Assembly: GCA_017526745.1 (NCBI GenBank)
Contig: JAFXQX010000033.1
Coordinates: 214,685-278,684, forward strand
Length of the DNA: 64,000 nucleotides
Direction of reading: 5' to 3'
Origin: Lachnospiraceae bacterium
GTDB lineage: Bacteria > Bacillota > Clostridia > Lachnospirales > Lachnospiraceae
The translations under genes were made by a program, and so were the position numbers. This document shows, in pieces, positions 35,035-45,718 of this stretch (position 1 is its first letter; each line of letters opens with the position of its first letter). The notes under the pieces are model-generated. The model was not told the DNA's origin and did not search any database. It worked only from the letters and a program-made list of their open reading frames with translations.

Positions 35035-36177
35035 TCAGGAAAGAGTACTCAAACCATCTTGACCCCGGTAATTCCGCTGTTTCAGGCCCGCCTCAAAGAT
35101 GCGGTACATCTCATCCTGAATATCGTCATTGAAATATGCCCTTCTGTTATATACGGAAATGATCATTATAAGCTGTTCATCCGTAAGGCCTGAATCTCCT
35201 GCCTCACTCATGGCAAGAAGCAGGATCATGTTCATATGGCAAAGCCCGAGCGCAACCTGTCTTCTGAAGCTGTATGTTTCAAATACACGCATGTAATACT
35301 GGAAAATGTAATACGCAAGATATGAACCCAGGATTTCCCGGATATCCGGATTGTCATCCAGGAAACAGCATGCCTTTTCGGCTATGGAAGACCCCTCTTT
35401 TTCAATAAGGTCCAGCATCTTCGATGCTCTTTTGAACATACGGTAAAGAGCGGGACTTACCTTGCATAGCCTTACATGATTGAGCGGTGAAGCTAAAAAT
35501 CCCCTGAAGACACCTTCCGGAAGCGGAAAGGAAACCGGCTCCCCCGGATGATCCGACGACTCGGGAATCTCTTCGGTTTCTTGCCTTGCATAGTGATCCT
35601 GAAGCTTTATGGCACTGTCAAACAGCCTGTCCGTAAAACGTCCGCATTCCTTTGCACCGCTTTTTGTAAACACTTCATGGATGCCGGAGATGATATCACT
35701 TCGCCGTTTCAGCAGAAGATCGAAATACTCCCAGTCATCATTCGTTGTACATTCTTTTGTTACGGGATCGCCCTCGAACCCGACCGCATCAAGCCGGCCT
35801 TTGTTCTTAAGAAAAAGTGCGGCTGCGCCCGGACATGACAGATCCAGACACCTTTCTTCAACGGATCCGAAATTGCGGTAGAATCTCGGATAGCTCTGGC
35901 ACGTCCAGGGGAGAAAATCATGCCCTTTTTTCTTCTGAAGACGACATAGGGAATCGGATCCCCAAAAAGGGCAGCGGCCCGAATCGGCGTTAAACTTTGC
36001 ACGGATCCACCCGCCCGTGGCAAAAAACAGACAAAGACCCAGCCATCCCTTCTGACTTCTGAGCCTTTTTACATCCCTGTCCGAAAGCGGAATGACCCAG
36101 CCCCTGCAGCAGCTGTTCGGACATTTACCGCATAAACATGCAAAATCTTTAAACCATGTTATTTCTTTTATTTTCAT
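35035..36177 (-). CDS. fliB: Flagellin lysine N-methylase (FliB-like)
   Basis: A 380-residue cysteine-rich protein. The N-terminal CLCGKCPNSCCRGWVIPL, then CPFWGSDSLCRLQKKKGHDF, LPWTCQSYPRFYR and CLDLSCPGAA, is the cluster pattern of FliB-type enzymes, which methylate lysines of flagellin in Salmonella and other motile bacteria. The remaining 230 residues are mostly helical. It is the last gene of a minus-strand run that starts with surface-glycan genes, and lies close to the flagellar rod genes, so a flagellin-modification role is plausible. The flagellin gene itself is not in the window. Confidence 0.8.
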   Translation of the reverse strand: MKIKEITWFKDFACLCGKCPNSCCRGWVIPLSDRDVKRLRSQKGWLGLCLFFATGGWIRAKFNADSGRCPFWGSDSLCRLQKKKGHDFLPWTCQSYPRFYRNFGSVEERCLDLSCPGAAALFLKNKGRLDAVGFEGDPVTKECTTNDDWEYFDLLLKRRSDIISGIHEVFTKSGAKECGRFTDRLFDSAIKLQDHYARQETEEIPESSDHPGEPVSFPLPEGVFRGFLASPLNHVRLCKVSPALYRMFKRASKMLDLIEKEGSSIAEKACCFLDDNPDIREILGSYLAYYIFQYYMRVFETYSFRRQVALGLCHMNMILLLAMSEAGDSGLTDEQLIMIISVYNRRAYFNDDIQDEMYRIFEAGLKQRNYRGQDGLSTLS

Positions 36178-36189
36178 GCCATCTGCACG

Positions 36190-37044
36190 TTATAAGGAAT
36201 CTTTCTTCCTTTTGCTTTCATAGATCTTGGCATCGACCAGGAACCGATACCAGTATGCCTGCATGAAGCAGAATATCTTTCCCTCGCGGCCATCGAGAAA
36301 TCCGAGCCTTACATAATAACGGTAAAAATAGTACGCCCACGCACGGAATCCCGCAGGGAACCTGTAATACACTCTCCAGCGGAGGAACCGTTTGAACCTG
36401 GCCTTTGCGTCCAGGCTTCTTACGCCGGTTGCCTCAGAGCTTTTTAAAGTGTTGAAGTAATCCTGCATCTCTCTTGTTGAGTACTTGTTATGTTTATCGA
36501 TCCATTCCGTAAGTCCCTTGTCATCATGATGAAGGCTGTCATGCTGTACTTCAACAGTCCTGCCTTCAAATATGATGCAGTGTTCGTCCATGAAACGGTC
36601 TTCGATAGTTCCCTTTCCGTTCTTGAACAGAAGGAGTTTCCGGAACGGGTAGACTCCGCCGTGCCTTATCGCACGTCCCATGAAGTTTACTTCGAACCTG
36701 ACGACGATACCGTTAACATCCGTATCCTCGTTTTCGTTGCAAAGTGTTTCTATCTCCGCTGCGGACTCTTTTGTCAGCTCCTCATCCGCATCAAAACGGA
36801 AAACCCATTTTGTTGTGATGTTTCCGTGCTCGAGTCCGTACAGGAACTGCTTCGCATACAAAAAAGGCGTAAGCTCATTAACAAGAACCTCAGCCCCGCA
36901 AGCCTTTGCTTTGGAAACAGTCTCATCTGTCGATCCCGAATCAACAACGATGATCCGCTTTACTATCGGCTGTATGGACCGTATGCACTTCTCGATGTTC
37001 ACTTCTTCATTCTTGGTCAGAATGACAGCAGTAATATCAGCCAT
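36190..37044 (-). CDS. Glycosyltransferase family 2, WaaE/KdtX-like
   Basis: A 284-residue GT-A enzyme from ATG 37044 (GGGAG ten bases upstream; the TTG at 37053 is too close). ITAVILTKNEEVNIEKCIRS, RIIVVDSGSTDETV and the metal-binding FRFDADEELT match the WaaE-like branch of GT2, followed by DRFMDEHCIIFEG and a basic, aromatic-rich C-terminus. Substrate unknown. It is the second-last gene of the run and has a 61-base gap to the GT4 gene upstream. Confidence 0.85.
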   Translation of the reverse strand: MADITAVILTKNEEVNIEKCIRSIQPIVKRIIVVDSGSTDETVSKAKACGAEVLVNELTPFLYAKQFLYGLEHGNITTKWVFRFDADEELTKESAAEIETLCNENEDTDVNGIVVRFEVNFMGRAIRHGGVYPFRKLLLFKNGKGTIEDRFMDEHCIIFEGRTVEVQHDSLHHDDKGLTEWIDKHNKYSTREMQDYFNTLKSSEATGVRSLDAKARFKRFLRWRVYYRFPAGFRAWAYYFYRYYVRLGFLDGREGKIFCFMQAYWYRFLVDAKIYESKRKKDSL

Positions 37045-37104
37045 CTTGCTCAATCTCCCTGTCGAAACATTTTCATCCTAAAATATACTACGTCAAAAAC
37101 AGCA

Positions 37105-38295
37105 TCAGGCCAGCAGCATGTTTTCTATTCTGTCCATGTGGTCTTTCTTGGTGAAGTATCGGTCGTAGTATTGGCGCGAGTTTTTGCCCATGCGGGCAAA
37201 ATCATTATCCGCAGCCATTTTGTCAGCCAGACGGGCGAGCGTTTCGGCATCGCAGGCGGGTGCACAGTAGCCGCAGCCCGCTTCATCAATAACAGATTTT
37301 GTCTCGCCGTTGGCACAGCCGAGGATCGCTTTTTTTGCAGCCATGTATGACTGAACTTTTCCGGGAAGGGTATAGCTGATAAGATCATTGTCCGAAAGCG
37401 TGACTATCATCGCATCGGCCATATTATAAAACTTCGGCATCTCGTCAACAGGAAGGCGTCCATAGAAGAACACTTTGTCATTCATCTTCATGTCGTCGCA
37501 AAGCTTTTTGCAGTCATCAAGTGCAAATCCGTCCCCTACTATGTGCCACCTGATCCGCTCATCTTTTACAAGTGCGGCCGCCCTGATTATAGTGTCCGCA
37601 CTCTGCATCATCCCGACATTGCCTGCAAAAACATAATTGATCGTACCATCATCCGGAGATGGGGCAACGTTTGATATATCGGAAAACAGATCATCCGCAA
37701 ACTGGGGTATATGTATGAAATCTTTCCGGTCTATCCCGAGTTCGTCCCTAAAATATTTCGTAAATTCCCTGGACGTATACCCGATCATGTTTGCGCCTTT
37801 ATAGATCCTGATGCTGACCGCCTTCATGAATCTGTAAAAAAGGGAATCCTCCTCAACCCCAAGACTTGCAAGGCTTGCAGGCCACAGATCGAGACAGTAG
37901 AGCGCGATCTTGGGAGTATGAGAAAACCACTTTACGATAAATGCCGGGATCGCCATTAGAACGGGAGAAAGCTGGTAGACGAATATGACATCAAAGTCTT
38001 TTTTCATAAAAAGAGCTTTGATACAGCCATGCCATACAAAAGAAACATAATTTCTTGCCAGTCCGACCTTTCCGGGGGTTCTCGGATATTCCCTGACCCG
38101 GATCACGCGGACGCCGTTTATTATCTCATCGGAATGAGCACCTTTTTTGTATTCTTCGGGAATGATACCCATCGGGTAATTCGGCAGGCCCGTCAGCACC
38201 GTAACCTCATGTCCGCGCGCAGCAAGCTCCTCGCACACTTCATGAATGCGAAACGGTTCGGGATGATAATACTGGCATACTGTTAATATCTTCAT
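37105..38295 (-). CDS. Glycosyltransferase family 4, WcaI/WbuB-like
   Basis: A 396-residue GT-B enzyme. ILTVCQYYHPEPFRIHEVCE at the N-terminus, LTGLPNYPMG, LYCLDLWPASL, FAGNVGMMQSADTI, IVGDGFALDDC and SDNDLISYTLPGKVQSYMAA match the WcaI/WbuB branch, which often transfers 6-deoxy-HexNAc residues to lipid-linked intermediates. It may therefore use the FucNAc-type donor hinted at by the 2-epimerase at 6583, but that is a guess. It directly follows the epimerase gene at 38301. Confidence 0.87.
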   Translation of the reverse strand: MKILTVCQYYHPEPFRIHEVCEELAARGHEVTVLTGLPNYPMGIIPEEYKKGAHSDEIINGVRVIRVREYPRTPGKVGLARNYVSFVWHGCIKALFMKKDFDVIFVYQLSPVLMAIPAFIVKWFSHTPKIALYCLDLWPASLASLGVEEDSLFYRFMKAVSIRIYKGANMIGYTSREFTKYFRDELGIDRKDFIHIPQFADDLFSDISNVAPSPDDGTINYVFAGNVGMMQSADTIIRAAALVKDERIRWHIVGDGFALDDCKKLCDDMKMNDKVFFYGRLPVDEMPKFYNMADAMIVTLSDNDLISYTLPGKVQSYMAAKKAILGCANGETKSVIDEAGCGYCAPACDAETLARLADKMAADNDFARMGKNSRQYYDRYFTKKDHMDRIENMLLA

Positions 38296-38300
38296 GCTTT

Positions 38301-39224
38301 TTATGCCCTGCCGAGAGATTTCAGATAGTCGCGTACCTCGTCACCGATAGCGCTGCGAAAGGTCCTGGGAGCGTAGCCGAAGTCCCTGGATGCCTCCTCA
38401 TGAGGATAAACTCTGGGCTCACACAGCCGCTGGACCCTCTCGCGAAAATCGATCTTTCCGATACTGATAAGGAAGATGAGCCATGCGCCCGAATATGCGA
38501 CCGGAAAAGGAATGTTCACAAACCTCATCCTTTTTGACAGGTATGCACCCATTTCGATAAGCATATCCTTAAGTGTTATCTCCTCGCCGCCGGACAGGAT
38601 ATAATCATGGCCGCCGGTTATCTTTTCTTTAACAAGTACGTCAAAGTATGCTTTCCCGAGATCCTTGAAGTGCACCGGCTGAAGCTCATAGTCGGCGTTA
38701 TTGACAACAGGCATCACCGGAAACTTATCGACCATTTTGATGAACGACGAAATGTTTTTGTCATTGAGCGTTCCGTATATCATCGTCGGACGCAGGATCG
38801 TAAGCTCTATGTTCTTGCCCTTGCACATCATATAGACAAAATCATCTATGTTCCTGTATTCTTCGCCCGCTTCCTTGTATTTCGAATATATACCCGTGGT
38901 ATGTACGGTAATAAGCCTTCTGACAAAATTCTTGCCCGCGGCATTTACAACTTCGCGAGACCAGTGGATGCCGGCTATGTGAACGATGGTATCGACCGCA
39001 AAAAAAGCCTCTGTCAGGAACAGTTCATCCTCCAGGTCTCCATACATCCTTTCCACGTCAAAACAGGAAAGGATCTCCATATCCCTGTCTCTTTCCTTAT
39101 GAAGGAGAAGACGTATCCCTCCCGGAAACATCGATCTTATAAGATCCTGATTCTGTTCCAGATGATATGCGAATGCCTGTCCTGATTTACCTGTGATTCC
39201 GGTTATCGCAAGAATCTCGTCCAT
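38301..39224 (-). CDS. NAD-dependent epimerase/dehydratase family protein
   Basis: A 307-residue extended SDR from ATG 39224, with AGGGGTG five bases upstream; the longer start at 39287 would overlap the sugar transferase. LAITGITGKSGQAF is the dinucleotide loop, followed by IVHIAGIHWS, LRPTMIYGTLND and YILSGGEEITLKDML. The usual YxxxK is replaced by a divergent stretch near 120 (TTGIYSKYKEAGE keeps YSKYK). It likely modifies a nucleotide-activated or lipid-linked sugar, e.g. a 4-reductase; WcaI-type clusters commonly carry such a gene beside a PglC-type transferase, as here. Confidence 0.75.
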   Translation of the reverse strand: MDEILAITGITGKSGQAFAYHLEQNQDLIRSMFPGGIRLLLHKERDRDMEILSCFDVERMYGDLEDELFLTEAFFAVDTIVHIAGIHWSREVVNAAGKNFVRRLITVHTTGIYSKYKEAGEEYRNIDDFVYMMCKGKNIELTILRPTMIYGTLNDKNISSFIKMVDKFPVMPVVNNADYELQPVHFKDLGKAYFDVLVKEKITGGHDYILSGGEEITLKDMLIEMGAYLSKRMRFVNIPFPVAYSGAWLIFLISIGKIDFRERVQRLCEPRVYPHEEASRDFGYAPRTFRSAIGDEVRDYLKSLGRA

Positions 39225-39228
39225 CTGA

Positions 39229-39837
39229 TCACCCCTGCTTATTGCTCGGTCCGCCTTCCGATACGCCTTCCGCTTTGGCGACCGCAAAGAACGTTCCTAT
39301 AAAACACTTAAGATCAAAAGCAAAGCTCTGTTTCTTTACATACTCTCCGTCATATGCCGCCTTGACCTCTATCGGGAGCTCGTCGCGTCCGTTTATCTGG
39401 GCCCAGCCGGTAAGCCCCGGTTTAACATCATTGGCGTTATACTTATCGCGCTCTTCGATAAGATCATACTGATTCCAGAGTGCGGGGCGCGGCCCGATAA
39501 AGCTCATCTGTCCGGCGAAAATATTAAAAAGCTGCGGGATCTCATCAATGGAATACTTCCTGATCGCCTCCTGGAACGGCGACAGAAGTGAGGCTGCATT
39601 TTTCAGTTCATGAGTAGGCGTATCCTTCGGTGCGCTTACCGGCATGGATCTGAATTTGATGATCATGAAATGAGATTTGTGTATCCCGACTCTTTTCTGC
39701 TTGAAAAACACCGGGCCCGGTGAGTCGATCTTAATAAGCACAGCCACGATCAGCATGGGTATCGCCGCTATGATCAGTCCGATCCCCGACAGTATGAAAT
39801 CTATCAGCCTTTTAATGAATTTACTGTATATGGTCAC
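39229..39837 (-). CDS. Small polyprenyl-phosphate sugar-1-phosphate transferase (PglC-like)
   Basis: A 202-residue monotopic initiating transferase: one membrane-associated helix ([20 protein letters not shown]), [48 protein letters not shown] and [12 protein letters not shown]. It is the catalytic core only, in contrast to the WbaP-type enzyme at 13982, and probably starts a second glycan, using UDP-diNAcBac, FucNAc or similar. It overlaps the 3' end of uvrA by four bases. This is the start of a short second glycan block (39837 to 36190). Confidence 0.9.
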   Translation of the reverse strand: MTIYSKFIKRLIDFILSGIGLIIAAIPMLIVAVLIKIDSPGPVFFKQKRVGIHKSHFMIIKFRSMPVSAPKDTPTHELKNAASLLSPFQEAIRKYSIDEIPQLFNIFAGQMSFIGPRPALWNQYDLIEERDKYNANDVKPGLTGWAQINGRDELPIEVKAAYDGEYVKKQSFAFDLKCFIGTFFAVAKAEGVSEGGPSNKQG

Positions 39838-42686
39838 TGTTTCTGCCTGTCCTTTTTGAGCATGGCCGCCACGTAGGCACCCGTATATGACTTCCTGTTC
39901 TTTGCGACCTCTTCAGGAGTACCGTAAGCTATTACAGTACCGCCGCCGTCCCCGCCTTCGGGACCGAGGTCTATGATGTAGTCGGCCGTCTTGATGACGT
40001 CCAGATTATGCTCGATGACAACGACCGTATTACCGCCTTCGGTGAGCCTTTGCAGTATCTCGACAAGCTTGTGCACATCGGCAAAATGAAGTCCTGTCGT
40101 CGGCTCGTCAAGTATGTATATCGTTTTGCCCGTGCTTCTTCTGGACAGCTCCGTTGCAAGCTTGATCCGCTGTGCCTCACCGCCCGACAGGGTTGTCGAA
40201 GGCTGTCCGAGCTTTATGTATCCGAGTCCCACTTCATTGAGTGTCTCGATCTTCCTTCTGACAGAAGGGACATTGGCAAAGAAAGGAAGCGCCTCTTCAA
40301 CCGTCATGTCGAGCACATCATATATACTCTTGCCCTTATACTTTACATCGAGCGTTTCCCTGTTATATCTCTTTCCCTTGCACACTTCGCACGGCACATA
40401 GACATCGGGCAAAAAATGCATCTCGATCTTTATTATACCATCTCCGCTGCATGCTTCGCATCTTCCGCCCTTAACGTTGAACGAAAACCGTCCCTTTGCA
40501 TATCCTCTTTCCTTTGCATCTTTTGTCGATGCGAACAGATCCCTTATCAGGTCGAACGCTCCGGTATAAGTGGCCGGATTGGACCTGGGGGTCCGGCCGA
40601 TCGGCGACTGGTCTATGGCAATGATCTTGTCGAGTTCCTTAATCCCCTCGATCTTATCATGCTTTCCCGGAATGGTCCGTGCACGGTTAAGGTCATGGGC
40701 AAGCCGCTTATACAATATCTCATTTATGAGAGAGCTTTTTCCGGAACCCGATACACCGGTAACACACGTGAACACTCCGAGAGGGATGTCAACATTTATG
40801 TTCTTGAGATTGTTCTCGCATGCACCTTTTATCTTAAGGAATTTTGCGGGCTTGCGTCTTGCTGCAGGCACCGGTATGGACAGTTTGCCGCTTAAGTACT
40901 GTCCCGTCACGGATTCTTTGCATTTCATGATCTGTTCGGCGGTGCCTTCGGCTATGACCTTCCCGCCTTCACTTCCCGCACCGGGTCCGATGTCAACGAT
41001 ATGATCCGCAGCCAGCATCGTCTCCTCATCATGCTCGACAACGATAAGGCTGTTTCCGAGATCCCTCAGATTCGCAAGCGCTCCGAGAAGTTTTCCGTTA
41101 TCCCTCTGATGAAGCCCTATGCTTGGTTCATCAAGGATATACGCCACGCCGACAAGACCTGATCCTATCTGGGTTGCCAGCCTGATCCTCTGAGCTTCGC
41201 CTCCCGAAAGCGATCCCGTCGCACGCGACAGCGTCAGATAATCAAGTCCGACCTCAACAAGGAAAGACAGCCTTGCTCTTATCTCCTTTAATATCCTTGC
41301 GCCGATCAGCTCCTGCTGCTTGGTAAGCTTAAGGTCATCTATGAACTCCTTAAGCCTGACTATGGACATATCCGTCATCTGATGGATGTTAAGGCCGCCT
41401 ACCGTGACCGCAAGGGCGCCGGGTTTTAACCTCATGCCGCCGCATGCCTCACAGGGAGTAAATCTCATGAATGTCTCGTATTCCGCCTTGGAGCTTTCCG
41501 ATGCGGTCTCGCGGTAACGTCTCTCGACATTCCGGATAAGTCCCTCAAAGGGAACGTCATAGACTCCTTCTCCGCGCATGCCCTTATACGACACCTTCAG
41601 TATCTCTCCGTCGGTCCCGTTTATGATAAGGTCATGAACCCTTTTCGTGTATTTTTCAAAAGGGGTATCAAGACTGAACTTGTATTTTCTGCGCATCGCA
41701 TCAAGCGTTGCATATGTAAAGCTTGAGGTGTCATTGCACGACTGCCAGCCCGGAACGACTATAGCACCTTCCATGATCGACAGCGACTTGTCCGGGATGA
41801 TAAGATCCTCGTCAAATCTCATCTTGTATCCGAGTCCCGCACATTCGGGACATGCGCCGAACGGATTGTTGAACGAAAAGCTCCTCGGTTCGATCTCGTC
41901 GATGCTGATATTACAGTCGGGACAGGAAAAGCTCTGTGAAAATGACAGCATCTTTCCTCCGACAACATCTACATATACGAGGCCTTCCGACAGCTGCATG
42001 ACCGTCTCAAGCGAATCCGTAAGTCTCTTGTTTATCCCTTCCTTTACGACAAGCCTGTCAACGATGATCTCTATATTATGCTTGATATTCTTATCAAGTT
42101 TTATCTCCTCCGACAGTTCGTACATGCTGCCGTCGACGCGCACCCTGACAAAACCGCTTTTCTGCGCCCGTTCAAACACCTTGGCATGCTCGCCCTTGCG
42201 TCCCCTTACAACAGGAGCCAGGAGCTGTATCTTGGTGCCTTCGGGAAGGGCCATTATCGAATCCGTCATCTGGTCCACAGACTGCCTTTTTATCTCTTTG
42301 CCGCAGTTCGGGCAGTGAGGCACGCCTATCCTCGCGAACAGGAGACGGAAATAATCATAGACTTCCGTAACTGTTCCGACAGTTGACCTGGGGTTCCTGT
42401 TCGTCGACTTCTGGTCTATCGATATCGCGGGCGGAAGGCCTTCGATCGAGTCGACCTCCGGTTTTTCCATCTGTCCGAGGAACTGCCTTGCATACGAAGA
42501 CAGTGATTCCATATACCTTCTTTGTCCCTCGGCATATATGGTGTCAAACGCAAGGGATGATTTTCCCGAACCGGAAAGACCCGTCAGTACCACCAGCTCA
42601 TTACGCGGTATGTCTACGTCAAGGTTCTTTAAGTTGTGTTCCCTGGCGCCTCTTATCTTTATCATGGGATTTTTTCGATCAGCCAT
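39834..42686 (-). CDS. uvrA: UvrA, excision nuclease subunit A
   Basis: A 950-residue UvrA from ATG 42686 (GAGGTG seven bases upstream). Two ABC ATPase halves: Walker [14 protein letters not shown] near residue 40 and [13 protein letters not shown] near 640, each with ABC signature [14 protein letters not shown] / [14 protein letters not shown]. Zinc modules [16 protein letters not shown]...CPECAGLG and CEACSGDG...CEVCKGKR are complete. It recognises DNA damage with UvrB and loads it. Normally adjacent to uvrB; here three surface-glycan genes separate them (42679-46497). Confidence 0.97.
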   Translation of the reverse strand: MADRKNPMIKIRGAREHNLKNLDVDIPRNELVVLTGLSGSGKSSLAFDTIYAEGQRRYMESLSSYARQFLGQMEKPEVDSIEGLPPAISIDQKSTNRNPRSTVGTVTEVYDYFRLLFARIGVPHCPNCGKEIKRQSVDQMTDSIMALPEGTKIQLLAPVVRGRKGEHAKVFERAQKSGFVRVRVDGSMYELSEEIKLDKNIKHNIEIIVDRLVVKEGINKRLTDSLETVMQLSEGLVYVDVVGGKMLSFSQSFSCPDCNISIDEIEPRSFSFNNPFGACPECAGLGYKMRFDEDLIIPDKSLSIMEGAIVVPGWQSCNDTSSFTYATLDAMRRKYKFSLDTPFEKYTKRVHDLIINGTDGEILKVSYKGMRGEGVYDVPFEGLIRNVERRYRETASESSKAEYETFMRFTPCEACGGMRLKPGALAVTVGGLNIHQMTDMSIVRLKEFIDDLKLTKQQELIGARILKEIRARLSFLVEVGLDYLTLSRATGSLSGGEAQRIRLATQIGSGLVGVAYILDEPSIGLHQRDNGKLLGALANLRDLGNSLIVVEHDEETMLAADHIVDIGPGAGSEGGKVIAEGTAEQIMKCKESVTGQYLSGKLSIPVPAARRKPAKFLKIKGACENNLKNINVDIPLGVFTCVTGVSGSGKSSLINEILYKRLAHDLNRARTIPGKHDKIEGIKELDKIIAIDQSPIGRTPRSNPATYTGAFDLIRDLFASTKDAKERGYAKGRFSFNVKGGRCEACSGDGIIKIEMHFLPDVYVPCEVCKGKRYNRETLDVKYKGKSIYDVLDMTVEEALPFFANVPSVRRKIETLNEVGLGYIKLGQPSTTLSGGEAQRIKLATELSRRSTGKTIYILDEPTTGLHFADVHKLVEILQRLTEGGNTVVVIEHNLDVIKTADYIIDLGPEGGDGGGTVIAYGTPEEVAKNRKSYTGAYVAAMLKKDRQKQ

Positions 42687-44202
42687 CGTACAACACCTCA
42701 AAAGTTTCTAGAAGGAACGGCCTGCCGTCCGCAGGATCTACCGCGAACAGCTGTATCTGCGACTGGGTCATATATCGTCTCTGGATAAAGAGGGAAAATC
42801 TGTCGGTACCTTCTTCCTCCATCTGCCTGTACAGTTTCAGGTACTCTGTCTCTATGCACTCATCATCCGTTTTTGCATAGACATTTATCTCACCGGTACC
42901 CACCGGTTTGTCAAGTACCGCATCGATCGTAAATATCGCCGTCATATCATTTGGATCGAGATAGATCTTGTTTCCTTCGACCCTGCCGCCCTTTACGGAA
43001 GTAATGGTATATGAGATCCCGGGATTGGGGACAAAATCATAATCCCCGGTGTACGGCATCTCATAGACGGTCCCGCCAAAATCAGCCGTCTGGGGCATCT
43101 CGCTTGAGATCGAGCGCTCGGCTGTCTCAAATATGACCATGTCAGGGAATGTCAGATTGACAAAATACTGGACATACTCATAGTTCTGTCTGTGAACGAA
43201 ATACACCTCTTTGAAACGGTTATCGTAAAACTTCTGGTAGGCCTGGAAATAACTGTCCGTAAACACAAGAAGCCGTCTGTTGTTCGGAACGGAAGGATTG
43301 ATGTGATGAGTGTAGAACGTATCCGTCGAGCATTCCATATACGGTTTTAACAGCTCTGTATAGTCGGCACTGGCATCATCGGGAAGTTCGTAAAGCGGTA
43401 CATCCTCGTCAATGGAAAACTTCGCATTGTCAAGCGAGTCCACATGAACAGTCGTAAGATCATAGTCATCGATATCAAGAGGAGGCACGTCGTCAAACCA
43501 CTCCCTTATCTTCCGGTCGATAAGGCTGTGTCCGATAAACGCTCCCCTGTCATTCCAATGGGTAACATCATACATCCTGTTGTACAGCAGTTCATTACCC
43601 TTGGCCGCGGTAAGCACATCCCTGGGATCGATATAAGTCACATCCGTTTCGGCCATCCGCGCGTCAAGACAGTCAAGGACCGACGGCTTTGACATATCGG
43701 CATAGACCGTTTTGGGGAAATACTCCGGATAGATCGTTTTCTTATCGGGGCAGACAAAATACAAAAACCTTATATCCTTGGCAGCAAGATAATCATTGGT
43801 CTTCTCGAGGAAATCTGCCATGGAGTCTATATATTCACTGTCAGTATTGAGCCTCTGGTATGCCAGGATATAATCCTTGTCCTTGTAGTAGATATGGCCG
43901 TCCTCACCCCACATGAACAGGGGATTTACCATGGAATGAAACAGTGCATTGTTCGCCTCGGTATAAACTGCGATTGAGCTTTCACGGAATCCTATCCTGT
44001 CGTTTATATAGTTATAAACTCCCTTCATGAAGTCTTCGGACAGGGAAAACTCGGGCCACTCCTCAAGCATCTTGTTCTCGTACTCCGAAGTCTGGTTTTT
44101 CTTCAGGTTGATACAGACGGCAGGAAGGATGAGCAGGATAACAAACGCTGCGATAAAGGCTACCTGCGGTATCTGATTTTTATCGATCTTTTTTATGTTC
44201 AT
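42679..44202 (-). CDS. DHHW/AlgJ-like acetyltransferase partner, SGNH-fold
   Basis: A 507-residue protein with a single N-terminal membrane helix (about 12-30) and an external domain. The GDSL/AlgX-like signature [14 protein letters not shown] near residue 215, with [16 protein letters not shown] and [15 protein letters not shown], matches the DHHW family, which works with an MBOAT protein to O-acetylate extracellular polymers. The partner is directly upstream at 44210. The last third (about 380-507) is beta-rich and ends in sequence without known family motifs, possibly a substrate-binding module. It overlaps the uvrA start by eight bases. Confidence 0.82.
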   Translation of the reverse strand: MNIKKIDKNQIPQVAFIAAFVILLILPAVCINLKKNQTSEYENKMLEEWPEFSLSEDFMKGVYNYINDRIGFRESSIAVYTEANNALFHSMVNPLFMWGEDGHIYYKDKDYILAYQRLNTDSEYIDSMADFLEKTNDYLAAKDIRFLYFVCPDKKTIYPEYFPKTVYADMSKPSVLDCLDARMAETDVTYIDPRDVLTAAKGNELLYNRMYDVTHWNDRGAFIGHSLIDRKIREWFDDVPPLDIDDYDLTTVHVDSLDNAKFSIDEDVPLYELPDDASADYTELLKPYMECSTDTFYTHHINPSVPNNRRLLVFTDSYFQAYQKFYDNRFKEVYFVHRQNYEYVQYFVNLTFPDMVIFETAERSISSEMPQTADFGGTVYEMPYTGDYDFVPNPGISYTITSVKGGRVEGNKIYLDPNDMTAIFTIDAVLDKPVGTGEINVYAKTDDECIETEYLKLYRQMEEEGTDRFSLFIQRRYMTQSQIQLFAVDPADGRPFLLETFEVLYDG

Positions 44203-44209
44203 CGCGCAC

Positions 44210-45718
44210 CTAGAACCGGAAATATATAAAGGGTGAATATGTCGTATTCACTGTAAATACGAAACAGATCACGAATAAAACAAGAAGTATGACATGCCTT
44301 GATACTCTCGGCAGTCTTCTGTCGCTTTGTGCAAACATCGCGATGTATGAGCCCGCTTTTTGCGGAAGGATGCTCGCCCACGGAACGCATGCGAGGATCG
44401 CGACGAGAAGGAAAAAGGCCATTCTGGCATCGAGGAAAAATCTTACGGAGTACGCATTAAAACTCTTTGCCTGCTGAGCGAACATGGCGCTGATATACGA
44501 AAGGGCTTTGGGAAGATCTTCGATCCTGAACAGTACCCATCCGAGGGTAACCGCAACTATCGTATACAGCCATCCCAAAAAAGATCTTACATATGACGGT
44601 ATGCCGCGGAGTATGTTCCTGCCCTTAAGAGAGCGTTCTATGAGCATGAACAGGCCATGCCACAGGCCCCACACAAGAAAGCCGAAAGCAGCACCGTGCC
44701 ACAGTCCCGTTGCAAGAAAAACGATCAGAAGATTTACGTAAACATTTCCCCGGCGGTTACCTCCGAGCGGGATATACAGATAATCACGGAACCAGTTGGA
44801 TAAAGAGATATGCCATCTTCTCCAGAACTCCGTAACGGACCTGGAGATATACGGGTAATTGAAGTTCTCACGGAATGTGAATCCGAACAGTTTTCCGAGA
44901 CCGATCGCCATGTCCGTGTATCCGGAAAAATCAAAATAGATCTGAAGCGTGTACATAACTGCTCCGAGCCATGCAACCGAAGCGGACATGTTTGCCGGAT
45001 CGATGGCAAATATCCTGTCGCAGACCTCACCTATCGTGTTGGCTATCACAGCCTTCTTCGCAAGCCCGATGATGAACCTCTCGACGCCTTTTGAGAACGA
45101 ATCAAGCGTTATCACGGGAGTATCAAGAGCGTCCCTTACATCCGAATACCTTATGATGGGACCCTGCAGAAGCTGCGGGAACATGGTCACGAAAAGAGCA
45201 AATTTCAAAGGATCTCTTGTGCACAGGCTGTTGATCCTCCCGTCCGGAAGAACTGCGCCTTCCGTCCGGTAAACATCGATGATATATGACATGCACTGGA
45301 ATGTATAAAATGAGATGCCAAGCGGCAGGATGATCTCTGGAATGCTTACATCCTTATGCGAAAGCGAATTGAACGCATCAACTATCATCCCGGTATATTT
45401 GAAATATATCAGGGACCCGATATTTAAGATGACGGCGATGGCAAGAACAGCTTTCTGGGCCGGCTTATGGTAAGTCGACTGTCCTCTTTCATCAGCCGGA
45501 TGTGTTTTGTCGGAAAGGTTTGCTATAGCGATGCCGAAAAGGAAATTGATCACGATCGATGCGATCAGATAGATCAGGTGCTTGGGTCCGCCGCACGCAT
45601 AAAAAGCAAGGCTCGCAACCAGAAGCCAGAAGTTGCGTGCCTTTTTCGGCAGAACAAAATATACAGCCAGCACTGCCGGCAGAAAGAAACAAAGAAATAT
45701 GACTGAACTAAATACCAT
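44210..45718 (-). CDS. MBOAT-family O-acyltransferase (AlgI/DltB-like)
   Basis: A 502-residue protein with about 12 membrane segments. [20 protein letters not shown] opens the family; LPLGISFYTFQCMSYIIDVY, YFDFSGYTDMAIGLGKLFGF and the active-site region FLATGLWHGAAFGFLVWGLW contain the conserved membrane His. It moves acetyl groups from cytoplasmic acetyl-CoA across the membrane to a partner transferase, here the DHHW protein at 42679. It shares one base with the DPM-like gene. The acceptor polymer is unknown. Confidence 0.93.
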   Translation of the reverse strand: MVFSSVIFLCFFLPAVLAVYFVLPKKARNFWLLVASLAFYACGGPKHLIYLIASIVINFLFGIAIANLSDKTHPADERGQSTYHKPAQKAVLAIAVILNIGSLIYFKYTGMIVDAFNSLSHKDVSIPEIILPLGISFYTFQCMSYIIDVYRTEGAVLPDGRINSLCTRDPLKFALFVTMFPQLLQGPIIRYSDVRDALDTPVITLDSFSKGVERFIIGLAKKAVIANTIGEVCDRIFAIDPANMSASVAWLGAVMYTLQIYFDFSGYTDMAIGLGKLFGFTFRENFNYPYISRSVTEFWRRWHISLSNWFRDYLYIPLGGNRRGNVYVNLLIVFLATGLWHGAAFGFLVWGLWHGLFMLIERSLKGRNILRGIPSYVRSFLGWLYTIVAVTLGWVLFRIEDLPKALSYISAMFAQQAKSFNAYSVRFFLDARMAFFLLVAILACVPWASILPQKAGSYIAMFAQSDRRLPRVSRHVILLVLFVICFVFTVNTTYSPFIYFRF

